The notes under the pieces are model-generated. The model did no database searches. It saw only the letters and a list, made by a program, of their open reading frames with translations, and was not told where the DNA came from. Made by a program: the position numbers and the translations under genes. Source: Rhodococcus sp. 1163 (GTDB lineage: Bacteria > Actinomycetota > Actinomycetes > Mycobacteriales > Mycobacteriaceae). From it: a stretch of 64,000 bases of DNA. This document shows positions 27,708-36,824 of the stretch, in pieces. Every line of letters begins with the position of its first letter. Position 1 is the stretch's first letter. The DNA lies in the NCBI RefSeq assembly GCF_002091985.1, contig NZ_MKKX01000033.1, positions 310,001 through 374,000 on the forward strand. Direction: 5' to 3'.

Positions 27708-29720
27708 ATGACGAGACAGATCGACACAGTGCTGGTAGCCAATCGCGGCGAGATCGCGGTTCGGGTCATTCGAACGTTGCGGCGCATGGGTATTCGATCC
27801 GTTGCGGTGTTCAGTGACGCCGACTTCGACGCACGGCACGTCCATGAAGCAGACACCGCTGTCCGCCTCGGCCCAGCCTCCGCGCGTGAGAGTTACCTCG
27901 CGATAGACAAGGTCGTCGAAGCCGCGCACCGCACCGGAGCACAGGGCGTCCATCCGGGCTACGGATTCCTCTCGGAGAACGCCGAATTCGCTGCAGCCTG
28001 CGAGGCTGCCGGATTGGCGTTCCTGGGCCCACCCGTTGCAGCAATCGAGGTGATGGGCGACAAGATCACGGCCAAGAACGCAGTGGCGGAGTTCGGTGTC
28101 CCGGTAGTGCCCGGTATCGCGCGCCCAGGACTTTCCGACGCGGACCTCCTCGATGCGGCCCAGGACATCGGCTATCCGATCCTGGTCAAGCCGTCGGCAG
28201 GCGGAGGCGGCAAGGGCATGCGACTGGTCGAGGAGCCGGGAGCGCTTGCCGGTGCGTTGGCGAGTGCACGACGCGAAGCGGCCTCCTCGTTCGGTGACGA
28301 CACGCTGTTCCTCGAACGGTTCGTTCTGCGGCCTCGGCACATCGAAGTGCAGATACTCGCCGATCAGTACGGCAACGTCGTGCACTTGGGTGAGCGCGAA
28401 TGCAGTCTGCAGCGCAGGCACCAGAAGGTCGTGGAGGAAGCGCCGTCGCCGCTCCTGGACGAGGCGACACGAGAACGGATAGGGAAGGCGGCGTGCGACA
28501 CCGCCCGCAGCGTCGACTACACGGGCGCGGGCACCGTGGAGTTCATCGTCTCGGCGGATCGCCCCGAAGAGTTCTTCTTCATGGAAATGAACACCAGACT
28601 TCAAGTCGAGCATCCGGTGACGGAAATGGTCACGGGGCTGGACCTGGTCGAGTGGCAGGTTCGAATCGCCCGCGGCGAACCGCTCGCAATTCGGCAGGAG
28701 GAGGTGACTCTTACCGGTCATGCGATCGAGGCTCGCGTCTACGCCGAGGATCCCGGTCGGGGATTCCTGCCCACCGGAGGGACCGTCCTTTCGCTTCGGG
28801 AACCGTTACCCACTCCAGCAGTTCGCGTCGACTCCGGCCTCGAAGTCGGGTCCGTCGTCGGCAGCGACTACGACCCGATGCTGGCCAAGGTGATCGCGCA
28901 CGGCCCCGATCGGGCTTCGGCGCTCGCTACCCTCGATCGCGCGCTTGCCGACACCGCTGCATTGGGCGTTGTCACCAATATCGAATTCCTTCGGTTTCTG
29001 TTGGCGGACCACGATGTCGTCGCGGGAAGGCTCGATACCGGATTGCTCGATCGCAGGTTGGAGGACTACGAGGCAGTGCCCGCTCCGGACGACATTTTTG
29101 CGGTAGCCGGCATCCATCTGTGGTCATCACTGTGGACGGCATCGGACCAGGCCCAACCATGGTCGGTCCCGAGCGGTTGGCGAATCGGCGGTCGGGTCCA
29201 TCCAGTGACCTATCGCCTGTCTTCGGGAACACGGACGGTGCATGTGCACGTGCGCGGCACTCTGTCGGAGGCATGGGTCGCGGTCGACGACGGAGAATTG
29301 CAGCCGATGTCGTTCGCTCGTGTCGAGGACGGTGACGTGGCCATGGTGCGCGCAGGCGTGCGATCGCGCTTTCGGCTTGCCGACGACGACGCGACTGTCT
29401 GGGTGTCCTCACCGGCCGGTACGTGGGCTGTCACATCCGTCGAAGAGACCAGTGTTCGTGGTGAAGACAGCCACTCCGGAGATGCCGACATGACCAGCCC
29501 GATGCCGGGAACCGTTATTGCCGTAGGAGTATCGAGCGGCGACGCCGTGGAAGCAGGCTCGACGATCGTCGTCGTCGAGGCAATGAAAATGGAACATGCA
29601 ATGACAACCCCGATCGATGGAACGGTGGAACTTCTCGTCGTAGTGGGAGAGCAGGTTCGTGTCGACCAACTTCTCGCCCGCGTGACCCCGAGAACCGAAG
29701 TGGAAGAAGGAAAGTCATGA
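27708..29720 (+). CDS. accA1: Biotin-dependent acyl-CoA carboxylase alpha subunit (AccA1)
   Basis: 670-residue biotin carboxylase plus biotin carrier. The N-terminal domain starts [17 protein letters not shown]; the ATP-grasp loop is [18 protein letters not shown]; the active-site region has [19 protein letters not shown] linker (about 450-590) leads to the biotinyl domain with the target lysine in [14 protein letters not shown] close to the C-terminus. With AccD1 it forms methylcrotonyl-CoA carboxylase. The ATG at 27708 directly follows an in-frame GTG, so the start is uncertain by one codon. It overlaps the next gene by four bases. Confidence 0.93.
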   Translation: MTRQIDTVLVANRGEIAVRVIRTLRRMGIRSVAVFSDADFDARHVHEADTAVRLGPASARESYLAIDKVVEAAHRTGAQGVHPGYGFLSENAEFAAACEAAGLAFLGPPVAAIEVMGDKITAKNAVAEFGVPVVPGIARPGLSDADLLDAAQDIGYPILVKPSAGGGGKGMRLVEEPGALAGALASARREAASSFGDDTLFLERFVLRPRHIEVQILADQYGNVVHLGERECSLQRRHQKVVEEAPSPLLDEATRERIGKAACDTARSVDYTGAGTVEFIVSADRPEEFFFMEMNTRLQVEHPVTEMVTGLDLVEWQVRIARGEPLAIRQEEVTLTGHAIEARVYAEDPGRGFLPTGGTVLSLREPLPTPAVRVDSGLEVGSVVGSDYDPMLAKVIAHGPDRASALATLDRALADTAALGVVTNIEFLRFLLADHDVVAGRLDTGLLDRRLEDYEAVPAPDDIFAVAGIHLWSSLWTASDQAQPWSVPSGWRIGGRVHPVTYRLSSGTRTVHVHVRGTLSEAWVAVDDGELQPMSFARVEDGDVAMVRAGVRSRFRLADDDATVWVSSPAGTWAVTSVEETSVRGEDSHSGDADMTSPMPGTVIAVGVSSGDAVEAGSTIVVVEAMKMEHAMTTPIDGTVELLVVVGEQVRVDQLLARVTPRTEVEEGKS

Positions 29721-30883
29721 CCGATCATCTCGCCACCGGAAATCTACCCGACGAGTACCAGCAGCTGATCGAGAGTGTCGCCGACTTCGCCACGTCGGTG
29801 GTGGCGCCGGTATCGGCAAAACACGATGCCGAGCACTCGTTTCCGTACGAGGTCGTTGCCGGCATGGCCGAGATGGGCTTGTTCGGCCTGCCGTTCCCGG
29901 AGGAATACGGCGGAATGGGCGGCGACTACTTTGCGCTCTGTCTTGCCCTCGAGGAGTTGGGGAAGGTGGATCAAAGTGTCGCCATCACGCTCGAGGCGGG
30001 AGTCTCCCTCGGCGCGATGCCGATCTACCGCTTCGGTAACGACGAGCAGAAGCAGGAGTGGTTGCCCACCTTGACGAGCGGACGCTCCCTTGCCGCCTTC
30101 GGGCTGACCGAGCCAGGGGCAGGCAGTGACGCAGGGGGAACCCGGACCACCGCCACCCTCGTCGGCGGTGAATGGATAATCAACGGCAGCAAGCAGTTCA
30201 TCACGAACTCGGGCACCGACATCACCGAACTGGTCACCGTCACCGCAGTAACCGGGGTCGACGAACTGACCGGTAAGAAACAGATTTCCTCGATCCTGGT
30301 CCCGACGTCGACTCCGGGCTTCGTAGCGGAGAAGGCCTACGACAAGGTGGGCTGGAACGCGTCGGACACACATCCGTTGTCCTTCACCGACGTCCGGGTT
30401 CCGTACGAAAATCTGCTGGGCCAACAGGGCCGCGGATACGCCAACTTTCTGCACATTCTCGACGAGGGCCGCATAGCCATCGCCGCACTCTCGGTAGGCG
30501 TTGCGCAAGGGTGTGTGGACGAAAGTGTCAAGTACTCCAAGGAACGAGAAGCCTTCGGTGGACCGATCGGACGAAATCAGGCCATTGCATTCAAGATTGC
30601 TCGAATGGAAGTGCGAGCACATACAGCCCGCACAGCGTATTACGACGCGGCCGCGCTGATGTTGTCGGGAAAGCCATTCAAGAAGCAGGCCTCGATCGCG
30701 AAATTGGTCGCCTCCGAAGCAGCAATGGACAATGCGCGCGACGCAACGCAGATTCACGGGGGATACGGGTTCATGAACGAATACACCGTTGCCCGGCATT
30801 ATCGGGACAGTAAGATCCTCGAGATCGGCGAAGGGACCACCGAAGTGCAGTTGATGCTCATCGCGCGAGGGCTCGGGTTATGA
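29717..30883 (+). CDS. fadE19: Acyl-CoA dehydrogenase, isovaleryl/branched-chain type (FadE19-like)
   Basis: 388-residue flavoprotein dehydrogenase, expected to oxidise isovaleryl-CoA (or another branched-chain acyl-CoA) to 3-methylcrotonyl-CoA, the substrate of the carboxylase encoded just upstream. Motifs are [29 protein letters not shown] and the C-terminal [11 protein letters not shown]. The Glu in [12 protein letters not shown] occupies the catalytic position used by most family members, whereas classical isovaleryl-CoA dehydrogenases have their base elsewhere, so exact chain preference is open. It is translationally coupled to both neighbours by four-base overlaps. Confidence 0.9.
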   Translation: MTDHLATGNLPDEYQQLIESVADFATSVVAPVSAKHDAEHSFPYEVVAGMAEMGLFGLPFPEEYGGMGGDYFALCLALEELGKVDQSVAITLEAGVSLGAMPIYRFGNDEQKQEWLPTLTSGRSLAAFGLTEPGAGSDAGGTRTTATLVGGEWIINGSKQFITNSGTDITELVTVTAVTGVDELTGKKQISSILVPTSTPGFVAEKAYDKVGWNASDTHPLSFTDVRVPYENLLGQQGRGYANFLHILDEGRIAIAALSVGVAQGCVDESVKYSKEREAFGGPIGRNQAIAFKIARMEVRAHTARTAYYDAAALMLSGKPFKKQASIAKLVASEAAMDNARDATQIHGGYGFMNEYTVARHYRDSKILEIGEGTTEVQLMLIARGLGL

Positions 30884-31368
30884 CTTCGGACAAGCGTGTC
30901 CGTCAGCGCGGACTGTGGTTCGAGGAGATGGAGCTCGGCACCGTCTACGAACACCGGCCCGGCCGAACGGTCACCGAGGCCGACAACACCTTCTTCACGG
31001 CGCAAACGATGAATACCCAGGCGTTGCATCTCGACGCGGCCTTCAGTGAGAGCACTGCGTTCGGCGCACGCCTGGTCAACTCGATGTTCACCCTGTCGAC
31101 AGTCGTCGGCCTCTCGGTAGCGCAGTTGACGCAGGGCACGATCGTGGCCAACCTCGGTTTTTCCGAGGTGACGTTTCCGAAGCCGATGTTTCACGGGGAC
31201 ACGCTGTATGCGGAGACGCTCATCGTCGACAAGCGCGAATCGAAATCTCGCCCTGGGGAGGGCATCGTCACCTTCGCTCACACCGGACGCAACCAACACG
31301 GCGACGTCGTTGCGACGGCGGTCCGTAAGACTCTCGTCCGGCTCCGGCCTGCAGAGGACGCGTCGTGA
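30880..31368 (+). CDS. MaoC-family hydratase
   Basis: 162-residue single hot-dog-fold protein of the MaoC/(R)-specific enoyl-CoA hydratase family. The opening GLWFEEMELGTVYEHRPGRT and the active-site segment VTEADNTFFTAQTMNTQALH, with the likely catalytic Asp and His, are typical, followed by FGARLVNSMFTLSTVVGLSV. Position and family match Rv2499c. In this operon it should hydrate 3-methylglutaconyl-CoA (or itaconyl-CoA) to feed the CitE-like lyase. That substrate is inferred from pathway logic, not sequence. Overlaps both neighbouring genes by four bases. Confidence 0.84.
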   Translation: MTSDKRVRQRGLWFEEMELGTVYEHRPGRTVTEADNTFFTAQTMNTQALHLDAAFSESTAFGARLVNSMFTLSTVVGLSVAQLTQGTIVANLGFSEVTFPKPMFHGDTLYAETLIVDKRESKSRPGEGIVTFAHTGRNQHGDVVATAVRKTLVRLRPAEDAS

Positions 31369-32180
31369 CGTGGGTGCCGCCTGGGCCTGGATGGTTGTTT
31401 TGTCCGGCGGATCGACCGGAACGCTACGAGAAGGCTGCACAGCGGGCCGACGTCGTCATCCTCGACCTGGAGGACGCTGTCGCGATCGGTGACAAGCCGA
31501 AAGCCAGGCAGTCGTTACTGGCCGCCCCACTCGACCCAGCGTTCACCGTCGTCCGAGTCAACGCGCACGGCACTTCCGACTTCGACCTGGACATGGCGGC
31601 ACTCGCCCGGACGTCGTATCGCAGAGTAATGCTGCCCAAGTGTGAAAGTTCGGCTCAGATCGAGGCGGCCGCGCCGTACGAGGTGATCGCCCTCGTCGAA
31701 TCACCGCTCGGTGCAGTCGCTGTGTTCGACAGCCTCGGTGCAGCCAATTCGATCGGGGTGATGTGGGGTGCCGAGGACCTGATCGCAGCACTGGGTGGTA
31801 GGTCGAGTCGATTCCCTGATGGTATGTACCGCGATGTGGCACAACATGTTCGGTCGACGACATTGCTCGCAGCCAAAGCGCGCGGCGTGTTCGCCCTCGA
31901 TTCGGTGGTGCTCGATATCGGAGACGTCGCCACCTTGACGGCCGAATCCGAGGATGCTGTGGCCGTCGGATTCGACGGGAAGGTTGCTATTCACCCGTCG
32001 CAGTTACCGATAATTCGAGAAGCCTTTGCGCCTACTCAGGCAGAGATCGATTGGGCTGACCGGGTGGTTGCGGCTGCTGCCGAAGAGCGCGGAGTGTTTC
32101 GCTTCGAGGGGCAGATGGTCGATGCACCCGTGTTGCGGCAGGCCGAGCAGATATTACGTACTGGACGGTTGGTTCGCTGA
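31365..32180 (+). CDS. citE: CitE-like hydroxyacyl-CoA lyase
   Basis: 271-residue HpcH/HpaI-type aldolase-lyase barrel. Active-site signatures are LDLEDAVAIGDKPKAR, VVRVNAHGTSDF, MLPKCES, ALVESPLGAVAVF, MWGAEDLIAALGGR and DGKVAIHPSQL, which together bind Mg2+ and CoA ester. There are no citF/citD partners, so this is not citrate lyase. The M. tuberculosis counterpart Rv2498c is reported as a bifunctional lyase for leucine catabolism and itaconate dissimilation; by synteny this enzyme should split HMG-CoA into acetyl-CoA and acetoacetate. The GTG start overlaps the MaoC gene; a strong terminator follows. Confidence 0.87.
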   Translation: MTWVPPGPGWLFCPADRPERYEKAAQRADVVILDLEDAVAIGDKPKARQSLLAAPLDPAFTVVRVNAHGTSDFDLDMAALARTSYRRVMLPKCESSAQIEAAAPYEVIALVESPLGAVAVFDSLGAANSIGVMWGAEDLIAALGGRSSRFPDGMYRDVAQHVRSTTLLAAKARGVFALDSVVLDIGDVATLTAESEDAVAVGFDGKVAIHPSQLPIIREAFAPTQAEIDWADRVVAAAAEERGVFRFEGQMVDAPVLRQAEQILRTGRLVR

Positions 32181-32210
32181 CGCGGAACCGAAAAGTTGGT
32201 GGGAAACGAA

Positions 32211-32240
32211 CGAGGCCCCGCGCTGGTGCGCGGGGCCTCG
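32211..32240. terminator. Hairpin terminator of the leucine operon
   Basis: A perfect 12-bp stem (CGAGGCCCCGCG at 32211-32222, complement at 32229-32240) with a 6-base loop follows the citE stop by 30 bases. It also serves the converging small membrane gene. Confidence 0.8.
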
Positions 32241-32267
32241 TCTACGTGCAAGGGCAATACCTGGGGA

Positions 32268-32423
32268 TCAATACCAGGTTTTACGGCCGCCGATAGCGCG
32301 CCCGGTTGCACCGAGGATGGTGAGGACGGCACCGACGACGATCAGGATGATGCCGATCGTGGTGAGGATGCTGATCGACGTGAAAAAGCCGATGAGTGCG
32401 AGGATGATTCCCAGGACGATCAC
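32268..32423 (-). CDS. Small hydrophobic protein (DUF6131-like)
   Basis: 51-residue peptide with two membrane helices, starting MIVLGIILALIGFFTSISIL and ending GRAIGGRKTWY. The layout, two hydrophobic helices then a glycine/arginine/aromatic tail, matches the short DUF6131 proteins of actinobacteria, whose function is unknown. I choose the GTG at 32423 because GAAGGA lies six bases upstream; a longer ATG start at 32462 would add 13 polar residues but has no ribosome site. Confidence 0.7.
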   Translation of the reverse strand: MIVLGIILALIGFFTSISILTTIGIILIVVGAVLTILGATGRAIGGRKTWY

Positions 32424-32757
32424 TGTTATTCCTTCTTTCGAATTGGATTCTGCATGCGGCATCAGATGATTGCGTTGATCGCCAACCACCTGAGAACTTA
32501 CCCTGATGTCTCTTGAATCTACAGTGGCGGTAGATCTTTCGAACTTCTCACAAAGTCGAATTCCAGCCGACACCGCTCGGGCCCACGACGACATAGCCTT
32601 CGGAGTGCCATTGTTATGACACATGAAAGATGCCCGCGCAAGCGGTTCGCCACTGGCTGGACGAAAGACACAACTCTCCTCAGTGGAGAGTCGGGCAACT
32701 GATGTTACCCCGGAATATTTGGTCTCAAACGTGATCGGTGTTTCGAAATGAATTCTT
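32424..32757. other. Non-coding stretch between dps and the DUF6131-like gene
   Basis: No gene is supported in these 334 bases. A minus-strand GTTT-N16-GGGTAA element (32731-32706) near the dps end could drive the small membrane gene with a long leader. Open frames here have poor codon bias and no ribosome sites. Confidence 0.5.
32706..32731 (-). promoter_or_regulatory. SigB/SigF-like promoter upstream of the DUF6131-like gene
   Basis: Minus-strand GTTT (32731-32728), 16-base spacer and GGGTAA (32711-32706). The distance to the GTG start (about 280 bases) is long, so it may instead drive an untranslated RNA. Confidence 0.4.
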
Positions 32758-33306
32758 TCAGCTCGCGTCGGCGGCAGCCTGCTTTTCGCTCGATGCGTCG
32801 CTAGTGGAAAGCTGTCCACCGGAGTTCTCCAGGTGCGCACGAACGAACCAGTGGAAGAGTTCGAGTTGACCGCTCTGGCCGATCAGCAAGTCTTCGGTGA
32901 CCGGATCGACCTTGCCGATCTCTTCGATTGCCTTGCGCGTGTCGGTGATGACGCCGGTGTACACGAGGTCGAGTGCGCCGAGGTGCTCGATAGCCGTGGC
33001 GCGCCCGATCGAGTAGTCGTCCCATGACCGCTGCTCGACGATGGTGCCCGGCGTGCCCTTCGCCGAGGATCCCAGTGTCGCAATACGCTCGGCGACATCA
33101 TCGGCGAATCCGCGTACGGTTTCCACCTGCGGGTCGAGCATCTCGTGGACGGAGATGAAGTTGGGGCCCACGACATTCCAGTGAATGTGCTTGAGGGTCA
33201 GGTGGAGATCGTTGTATGCGTTCAGACGATCCTGAAGCAATGTCGCGACGCGCGCTCCCTCGTCGGTGCTCATGCCGGGAACTGTGTATGAGTTCGATGT
33301 GGTCAT
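32758..33306 (-). CDS. dps: Dps ferritin-like DNA-protecting protein
   Basis: 182-residue Dps: a four-helix-bundle subunit of the 12-mer that stores iron, uses H2O2 to oxidise Fe2+ and shields DNA in starvation. The inter-subunit ferroxidase site is seen in LKHIHWNVVGPNFISVHEML, with its Asp and Glu in the following residues. The C-terminal tail (from about 160) is Ser/Ala/Asp-rich with one Lys, lacking the basic DNA-binding tail of some mycobacterial Dps. The ATG at 33306 is right behind a GTTT-GGGTAG promoter, giving a nearly leaderless mRNA and SigB/SigF-type stress control. Confidence 0.93.
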   Translation of the reverse strand: MTTSNSYTVPGMSTDEGARVATLLQDRLNAYNDLHLTLKHIHWNVVGPNFISVHEMLDPQVETVRGFADDVAERIATLGSSAKGTPGTIVEQRSWDDYSIGRATAIEHLGALDLVYTGVITDTRKAIEEIGKVDPVTEDLLIGQSGQLELFHWFVRAHLENSGGQLSTSDASSEKQAAADAS

Positions 33307-33315
33307 GATGAACAA

Positions 33316-33341
33316 CTACCCAGCACGAACCGGAGTGAAAC
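33316..33341 (-). promoter_or_regulatory. SigB/SigF-like promoter of dps
   Basis: Minus-strand GTTT (33341-33338), 16-base spacer and GGGTAG (33321-33316), ending 9 bases before the dps ATG. The match to the stress-sigma consensus and its placement argue that an upstream in-frame TTG (33315) is not the start. Confidence 0.62.
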
Positions 33342-33362
33342 ACAGCTCCCGGAAGGTGGATC

Positions 33363-33402
33363 AAAAAAGGAGGGGTAGCCGACCGGACCGGTTGGCTACC
33401 CC
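33363..33402 (-). terminator. Intrinsic terminator of terC
   Basis: On the minus strand a perfect 9-bp stem (GGGGTAGCC at 33402-33394, complement at 33380-33372, 13-base loop) is followed three bases later by six T residues (33368-33363). This is a textbook rho-independent terminator, 17 bases after the terC stop. Confidence 0.85.
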
Positions 33403-33418
33403 CTGTGTCTTGCCCGTG

Positions 33419-34384
33419 TTACTTCTCGCCGGACGCCAGCTCGGAAGGCTCCTCCTTTGCCGGGCGTACGAAGCTGAGGATGATCGAACCTGCCAACACG
33501 CCGATGATAACGGCGAGGCTGACGAACGATGGAATCTCGGGGATCGAGGTGCTGATGACCTTGTGGCTGGCCTGCAAGATCAACTTGACCCCGATGAAGC
33601 CGAGGATGATCGCCAACCCCTTCGACAGATAGTGGAACTTGTCCAACAATCCGGAGAGCAGGAAGTACAACGCGCGTAGTCCGAGAATGGCGAACGCATT
33701 CGACGAGTAGATGATGAACGGATCGTCACTGACGGCAAGGACTGCAGGGACGCTGTCGACTGCGAAAACAAGGTCGGCAGCTTCGATGGCGACAACGACG
33801 GCCAACAGGGGAGTGGCGATGCGCTTGCCCGCCTCCTTGACGAAGAACTTCGTGCCGGAGTACTCGTCCCGAACTGGGATAACCTTGCGCAACAAGCGAA
33901 CTGCAAGTGAAGTGCTGGGATCGTACGAGTCGTCCTCGTCCTTCATCAGCTTCCACGCGCTGTAGAGCAGGATGGCTGCGAAAACGAACAATACGACGGT
34001 GAACTTGCTGACGATCGCGACGCCTGCGGCGAGGAAGATGCCGCGGAAGACCAATGCGCCGATGACACCGAAGAACAGGACTCGGTGCTGATATTCCTTC
34101 GGAACCTTGAAATAGCCGAAGATCAATGCGAAGACGAAGAGGTTGTCCACGGACAAGCTTTTCTCGAGCAGCCAGGCCGTCGTGTATTCCACACCTGCCG
34201 TCGTACCGAGAGTGGCGAAGACGACTCCGCCGAAGACGAGTGCGACGCCGACCCACAAGGCACTCCACCATGCGGCTTCTTTGAAGCCGATGACGTGTGC
34301 ACCGCGATGCGCAAGCAAATCGATGGCGAGCAGGGTGAGCACTACCGCGGCAAATGCCGCCCATGCCCAGAGAGGGACGTTCAT
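33419..34384 (-). CDS. terC: TerC-family integral membrane protein
   Basis: 321-residue membrane protein with about eight helices. The family core is EKSLSVDNLFVFALIFGYF near residue 75 and AIEAADLVFAVDSVPAVLAV near 205, whose acidic residues lie within helices and probably bind metal. TerC/Alx proteins are linked to manganese efflux or metalation of secreted proteins and to tellurite resistance. No tel/ter genes lie beside it, so metal homeostasis is more likely. It is preceded by a 190-base leader that contains a short upstream reading frame overlapping its ATG, and followed by an intrinsic terminator. Confidence 0.92.
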   Translation of the reverse strand: MNVPLWAWAAFAAVVLTLLAIDLLAHRGAHVIGFKEAAWWSALWVGVALVFGGVVFATLGTTAGVEYTTAWLLEKSLSVDNLFVFALIFGYFKVPKEYQHRVLFFGVIGALVFRGIFLAAGVAIVSKFTVVLFVFAAILLYSAWKLMKDEDDSYDPSTSLAVRLLRKVIPVRDEYSGTKFFVKEAGKRIATPLLAVVVAIEAADLVFAVDSVPAVLAVSDDPFIIYSSNAFAILGLRALYFLLSGLLDKFHYLSKGLAIILGFIGVKLILQASHKVISTSIPEIPSFVSLAVIIGVLAGSIILSFVRPAKEEPSELASGEK

Positions 34385-34437
34385 CGGCGGTAATCCTTAC
34401 TGGTGAATAGAGATGGCTTCTGGGTCAGGGATGCCAT
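34381..34437 (-). CDS. Possible 18-residue leader peptide of terC
   Basis: A short frame reads MASLTQKPSLFTSKDYRR and stops in TGA overlapping the terC ATG (ATGA). AAGGAG lies eight bases before its ATG, a better ribosome site than many genes here have. This suggests translation coupled to terC. It could be a regulatory leader or simple coupling; the function is inference. Confidence 0.45.
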   Translation of the reverse strand: MASLTQKPSLFTSKDYRR

Positions 34438-34577
34438 GGAATGGGCTCCTTGTCGCTTCATTGTTCTCTGCGGCAACTGTGTTTACCGCGACTACTCAAG
34501 TGTGCCTGTCATGAAAGCGGCATGCACCGTGCGATCGCGGACATGTTTGTCCAGTTTCTATTGCCGTAATCCGGCAA

Positions 34578-35783
34578 CTAAGGCGGTGAGGCGGTGCTGG
34601 TGGGCCAGTCCAGTAACTTCGCTCCGAACACTGCTGTCTGCAGTGCGAATCTCTCGCTCGGGTGGTTCACGTCGTGGCCGGTCAGCTCGGCAATGCGCGC
34701 TAGTCGGTAGGTGACCGCGCGGACCGAGAGGTGCATCGACCTCGCCGTCATCGCGGAGTTACCCCCGGATTCGAAGTAGGCGAACAACGTGCGCAGAAGA
34801 GGTACGGCGCCGCCGCGGGCCGCGAGGAGCGGCGTCAATACTGTCTCGACGAGATCGGTGATCGCGGGTCGGTCATCGAGCAACACTCGATATACCAGCA
34901 GGTCGCGCGCGTCCAACACCGGTGTGTCGAGTCCGAGTTTGCCGGCCAGGTCGAGCGCGTCGAGTGCCTCGCGGTACGAGGATGCCACCCCGGCCGCGCT
35001 CTGACCAGGACGTCCCACTCCCAAACGTTGCGTCCACCCATCGGTGCCGTGAACTTGACCGACGGTGCTTCGGACACGTTCGGTCACCAGTTTCACCGCC
35101 TGATGGTCGGGAGCCGCGAACACGACGACGAGACGGCCCTCCTTGCTGGCAACCAACGTCTCGGTATCACCTTTGCTCCCGGCGATCGCGCGCTCGACGT
35201 CGGTGATCATCGAAGCATCGTCGGTGAACGGGGACATCGCCTCCACGACCACGACAGCGTGTGGTCCGGTCAAGTCCAGTCCGAACGACTCTGCGCGACC
35301 CAGCACCCCTGCGATATCGGCGCTGCCCGAGAGCAGATCGTCGACGAACTCGCGTCGAGCCGACACCTCGGCACGGACCAACGCTCTACGGGCGAGCTGG
35401 TAGGCCTCCGCGAGTTCTGCGACAGCGTCGTCGACGGCGTGCAGCATCACTTCACCGGCCGTCACGACGGCGCTGGGGTTTCGGGCGGCGTCCACCACCG
35501 CGGGGAGCTCGCGCCACAGGCGCCAGGCCGAGGACAAGTACAGATCGAGCAACGCCCGTAATGCGACGCCTTCCTTGGCTGCAGTATCCCCATGAACCCG
35601 CAATGTGCGCAGCTGTCGACGTGTCAATGGACGTCCAACAGCGACGGCGTCGGTGAGTACCTCGAGGAAATCTCCGAGAAGCTCGGTAGACAAGCCACCC
35701 GCGTCGGCTGCTGCGAGGTCGGCAACCTGCTGGTACTTGCCGTCCGGGTCAGGTGTGTCCGATCGGGTGGGCATCGGTCTCAT
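34578..35783 (-). CDS. PucR/CdaR-type transcriptional regulator
   Basis: 401-residue regulator. The N-terminal half is helical (about 1-160); a GGDEF-like central domain (about 165-290) includes HAVVVVEAMSPF and RLVVVFAAP; the C-terminal PucR helix-turn-helix is LLRTLFAYFESGGNSAMTAR then LSVRAVTYRLARIAELTG. Such regulators often control purine, amino-acid or polyamine catabolism in response to a metabolite. It follows the ureohydrolase gene by 20 bases on the same strand, so it likely regulates the arginine/guanidino genes around it. An ATG nine bases inside (35774) is an alternative start. Confidence 0.82.
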   Translation of the reverse strand: MRPMPTRSDTPDPDGKYQQVADLAAADAGGLSTELLGDFLEVLTDAVAVGRPLTRRQLRTLRVHGDTAAKEGVALRALLDLYLSSAWRLWRELPAVVDAARNPSAVVTAGEVMLHAVDDAVAELAEAYQLARRALVRAEVSARREFVDDLLSGSADIAGVLGRAESFGLDLTGPHAVVVVEAMSPFTDDASMITDVERAIAGSKGDTETLVASKEGRLVVVFAAPDHQAVKLVTERVRSTVGQVHGTDGWTQRLGVGRPGQSAAGVASSYREALDALDLAGKLGLDTPVLDARDLLVYRVLLDDRPAITDLVETVLTPLLAARGGAVPLLRTLFAYFESGGNSAMTARSMHLSVRAVTYRLARIAELTGHDVNHPSERFALQTAVFGAKLLDWPTSTASPP

Positions 35784-35803
35784 CGTATGCGCCTGGGGAG
35801 GCA

Positions 35804-36754
35804 CTATCGATTCAGTGCCAGAACGGACAACAGTTCGTAGGCGACGTGTGCTGCTGCGATACCGGTGATCTCGGCGTGGTCGTAGGCAGGGGCGACCTCC
35901 ACGATGTCTGCACCCACCACGTTCAGTCCTACGAGTCCACGCAACGTGTTCAACAGTTCTCGTGAGGTCATGCCCCCGGCCTCCGGGATACCAGTTCCCG
36001 GTGCATGAGCCGGATCGAGCACATCGATGTCCACCGAGACGTACACCGGGCCGCCGTCGAGTCGCTGCCGCATCCGCTCGACGATGCTCGCGACCCCATC
36101 GACCTCGTAGTCATCCGACCGGATCACCTGGAATCCGAGAACACGGTCGTCCTCGAGGTCTTGCTCGGTGTAGAGCGGCCCACGGATACCGATGTGCTGG
36201 GAGCGTTCGAGGTCGATGAGCCCTTCCTCGCTCGCGCGGCGAAACGGAGTTCCGTGGGTGTACGGGGCGCCGAAGTAGGTGTCCCACGTATCGAGGTGAG
36301 CATCGAAATGGAGCACGGCGACAGGTCCGTGATCGCGGGCGAGCGAACGCAGGATCGGCAGAGCGATCGTATGATCACCTCCGAGGGTCAGCACCGAAGA
36401 ACCGTCCGCGCGGAGATCGGTCACCGCCGCCTCCACCGAATTCAGCGCCTCGGCGATATCGAACGGGTTGATGCCGATATCCCCGAAATCGGCGACCTGT
36501 TGTTCGGCGAACGGTGAGACTTTCAACGCTGGGTTGTACGGCCGAAGCAATTTCGATGCAGCGCGAATGTGACCGGGGCCGAAGCGCGCCCCCGGTCGAT
36601 AACTGACCCCCGAATCGAACGGAACCCCGAGGATCGTGACGTCCGCTCGAGAGACTTCGTCGAGCCTGGGTAGCCGCGCGAACGTCGTCGGCTCTGCGAA
36701 CCGCGGGACCTTTCTCGCGTCGACCGGTCCGATCGGTGGCGTTTCGCTGCTCAT
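35804..36754 (-). CDS. speB: Ureohydrolase: guanidinobutyrase or agmatinase
   Basis: 316-residue Mn-dependent arginase-family enzyme. Predicted metal ligands are H128 (LTLGGDHTI), D151, H153 and D155 (LHFDAHLDT) and the two Asp of [17 protein letters not shown]. The family cleaves agmatine, guanidinobutyrate or similar to give urea. Automatic annotation would say agmatinase, but the divergent genes encode a nitrilase-type amidase and a flavin amino-acid monooxygenase, the other enzymes of the arginine oxygenase route, so 4-guanidinobutyrate is the better guess. Start chosen at 36754; an upstream ATG (36787) also exists. First gene of an operon with PucR. Confidence 0.84.
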   Translation of the reverse strand: MSSETPPIGPVDARKVPRFAEPTTFARLPRLDEVSRADVTILGVPFDSGVSYRPGARFGPGHIRAASKLLRPYNPALKVSPFAEQQVADFGDIGINPFDIAEALNSVEAAVTDLRADGSSVLTLGGDHTIALPILRSLARDHGPVAVLHFDAHLDTWDTYFGAPYTHGTPFRRASEEGLIDLERSQHIGIRGPLYTEQDLEDDRVLGFQVIRSDDYEVDGVASIVERMRQRLDGGPVYVSVDIDVLDPAHAPGTGIPEAGGMTSRELLNTLRGLVGLNVVGADIVEVAPAYDHAEITGIAAAHVAYELLSVLALNR

Positions 36755-36814
36755 AGGAAGCGCTTTCTGATAGTCCTTCAGGTACATCCAGCGTCGTTGG
36801 TCGGATAATTGTCG

Positions 36815-36824
36815 ATAGCGCTAT
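36815..36824. promoter_or_regulatory. Candidate operator in the divergent guanidino promoter
   Basis: A 10-bp palindrome ATAGCGCTAT sits within the 156-bp gap between the ureohydrolase and amidase genes. No promoter boxes are certain. A site for the PucR or Lrp regulator encoded nearby is possible. Confidence 0.35.

Noticed and set aside
27381..28721. 446-codon minus-strand frame
   Set aside because: Antisense to accD1 and accA1; no family motif and atypical composition.
31365..32180. Citrate lyase beta subunit reading of the CitE-like gene
   Set aside because: No citD/citF/citC partners and the gene is coupled to leucine catabolic genes.
34385..34577. A definite yybP-ykoY manganese riboswitch before terC
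   Set aside because: I could not identify the conserved riboswitch core by eye, so only a leader with an upstream frame is claimed.
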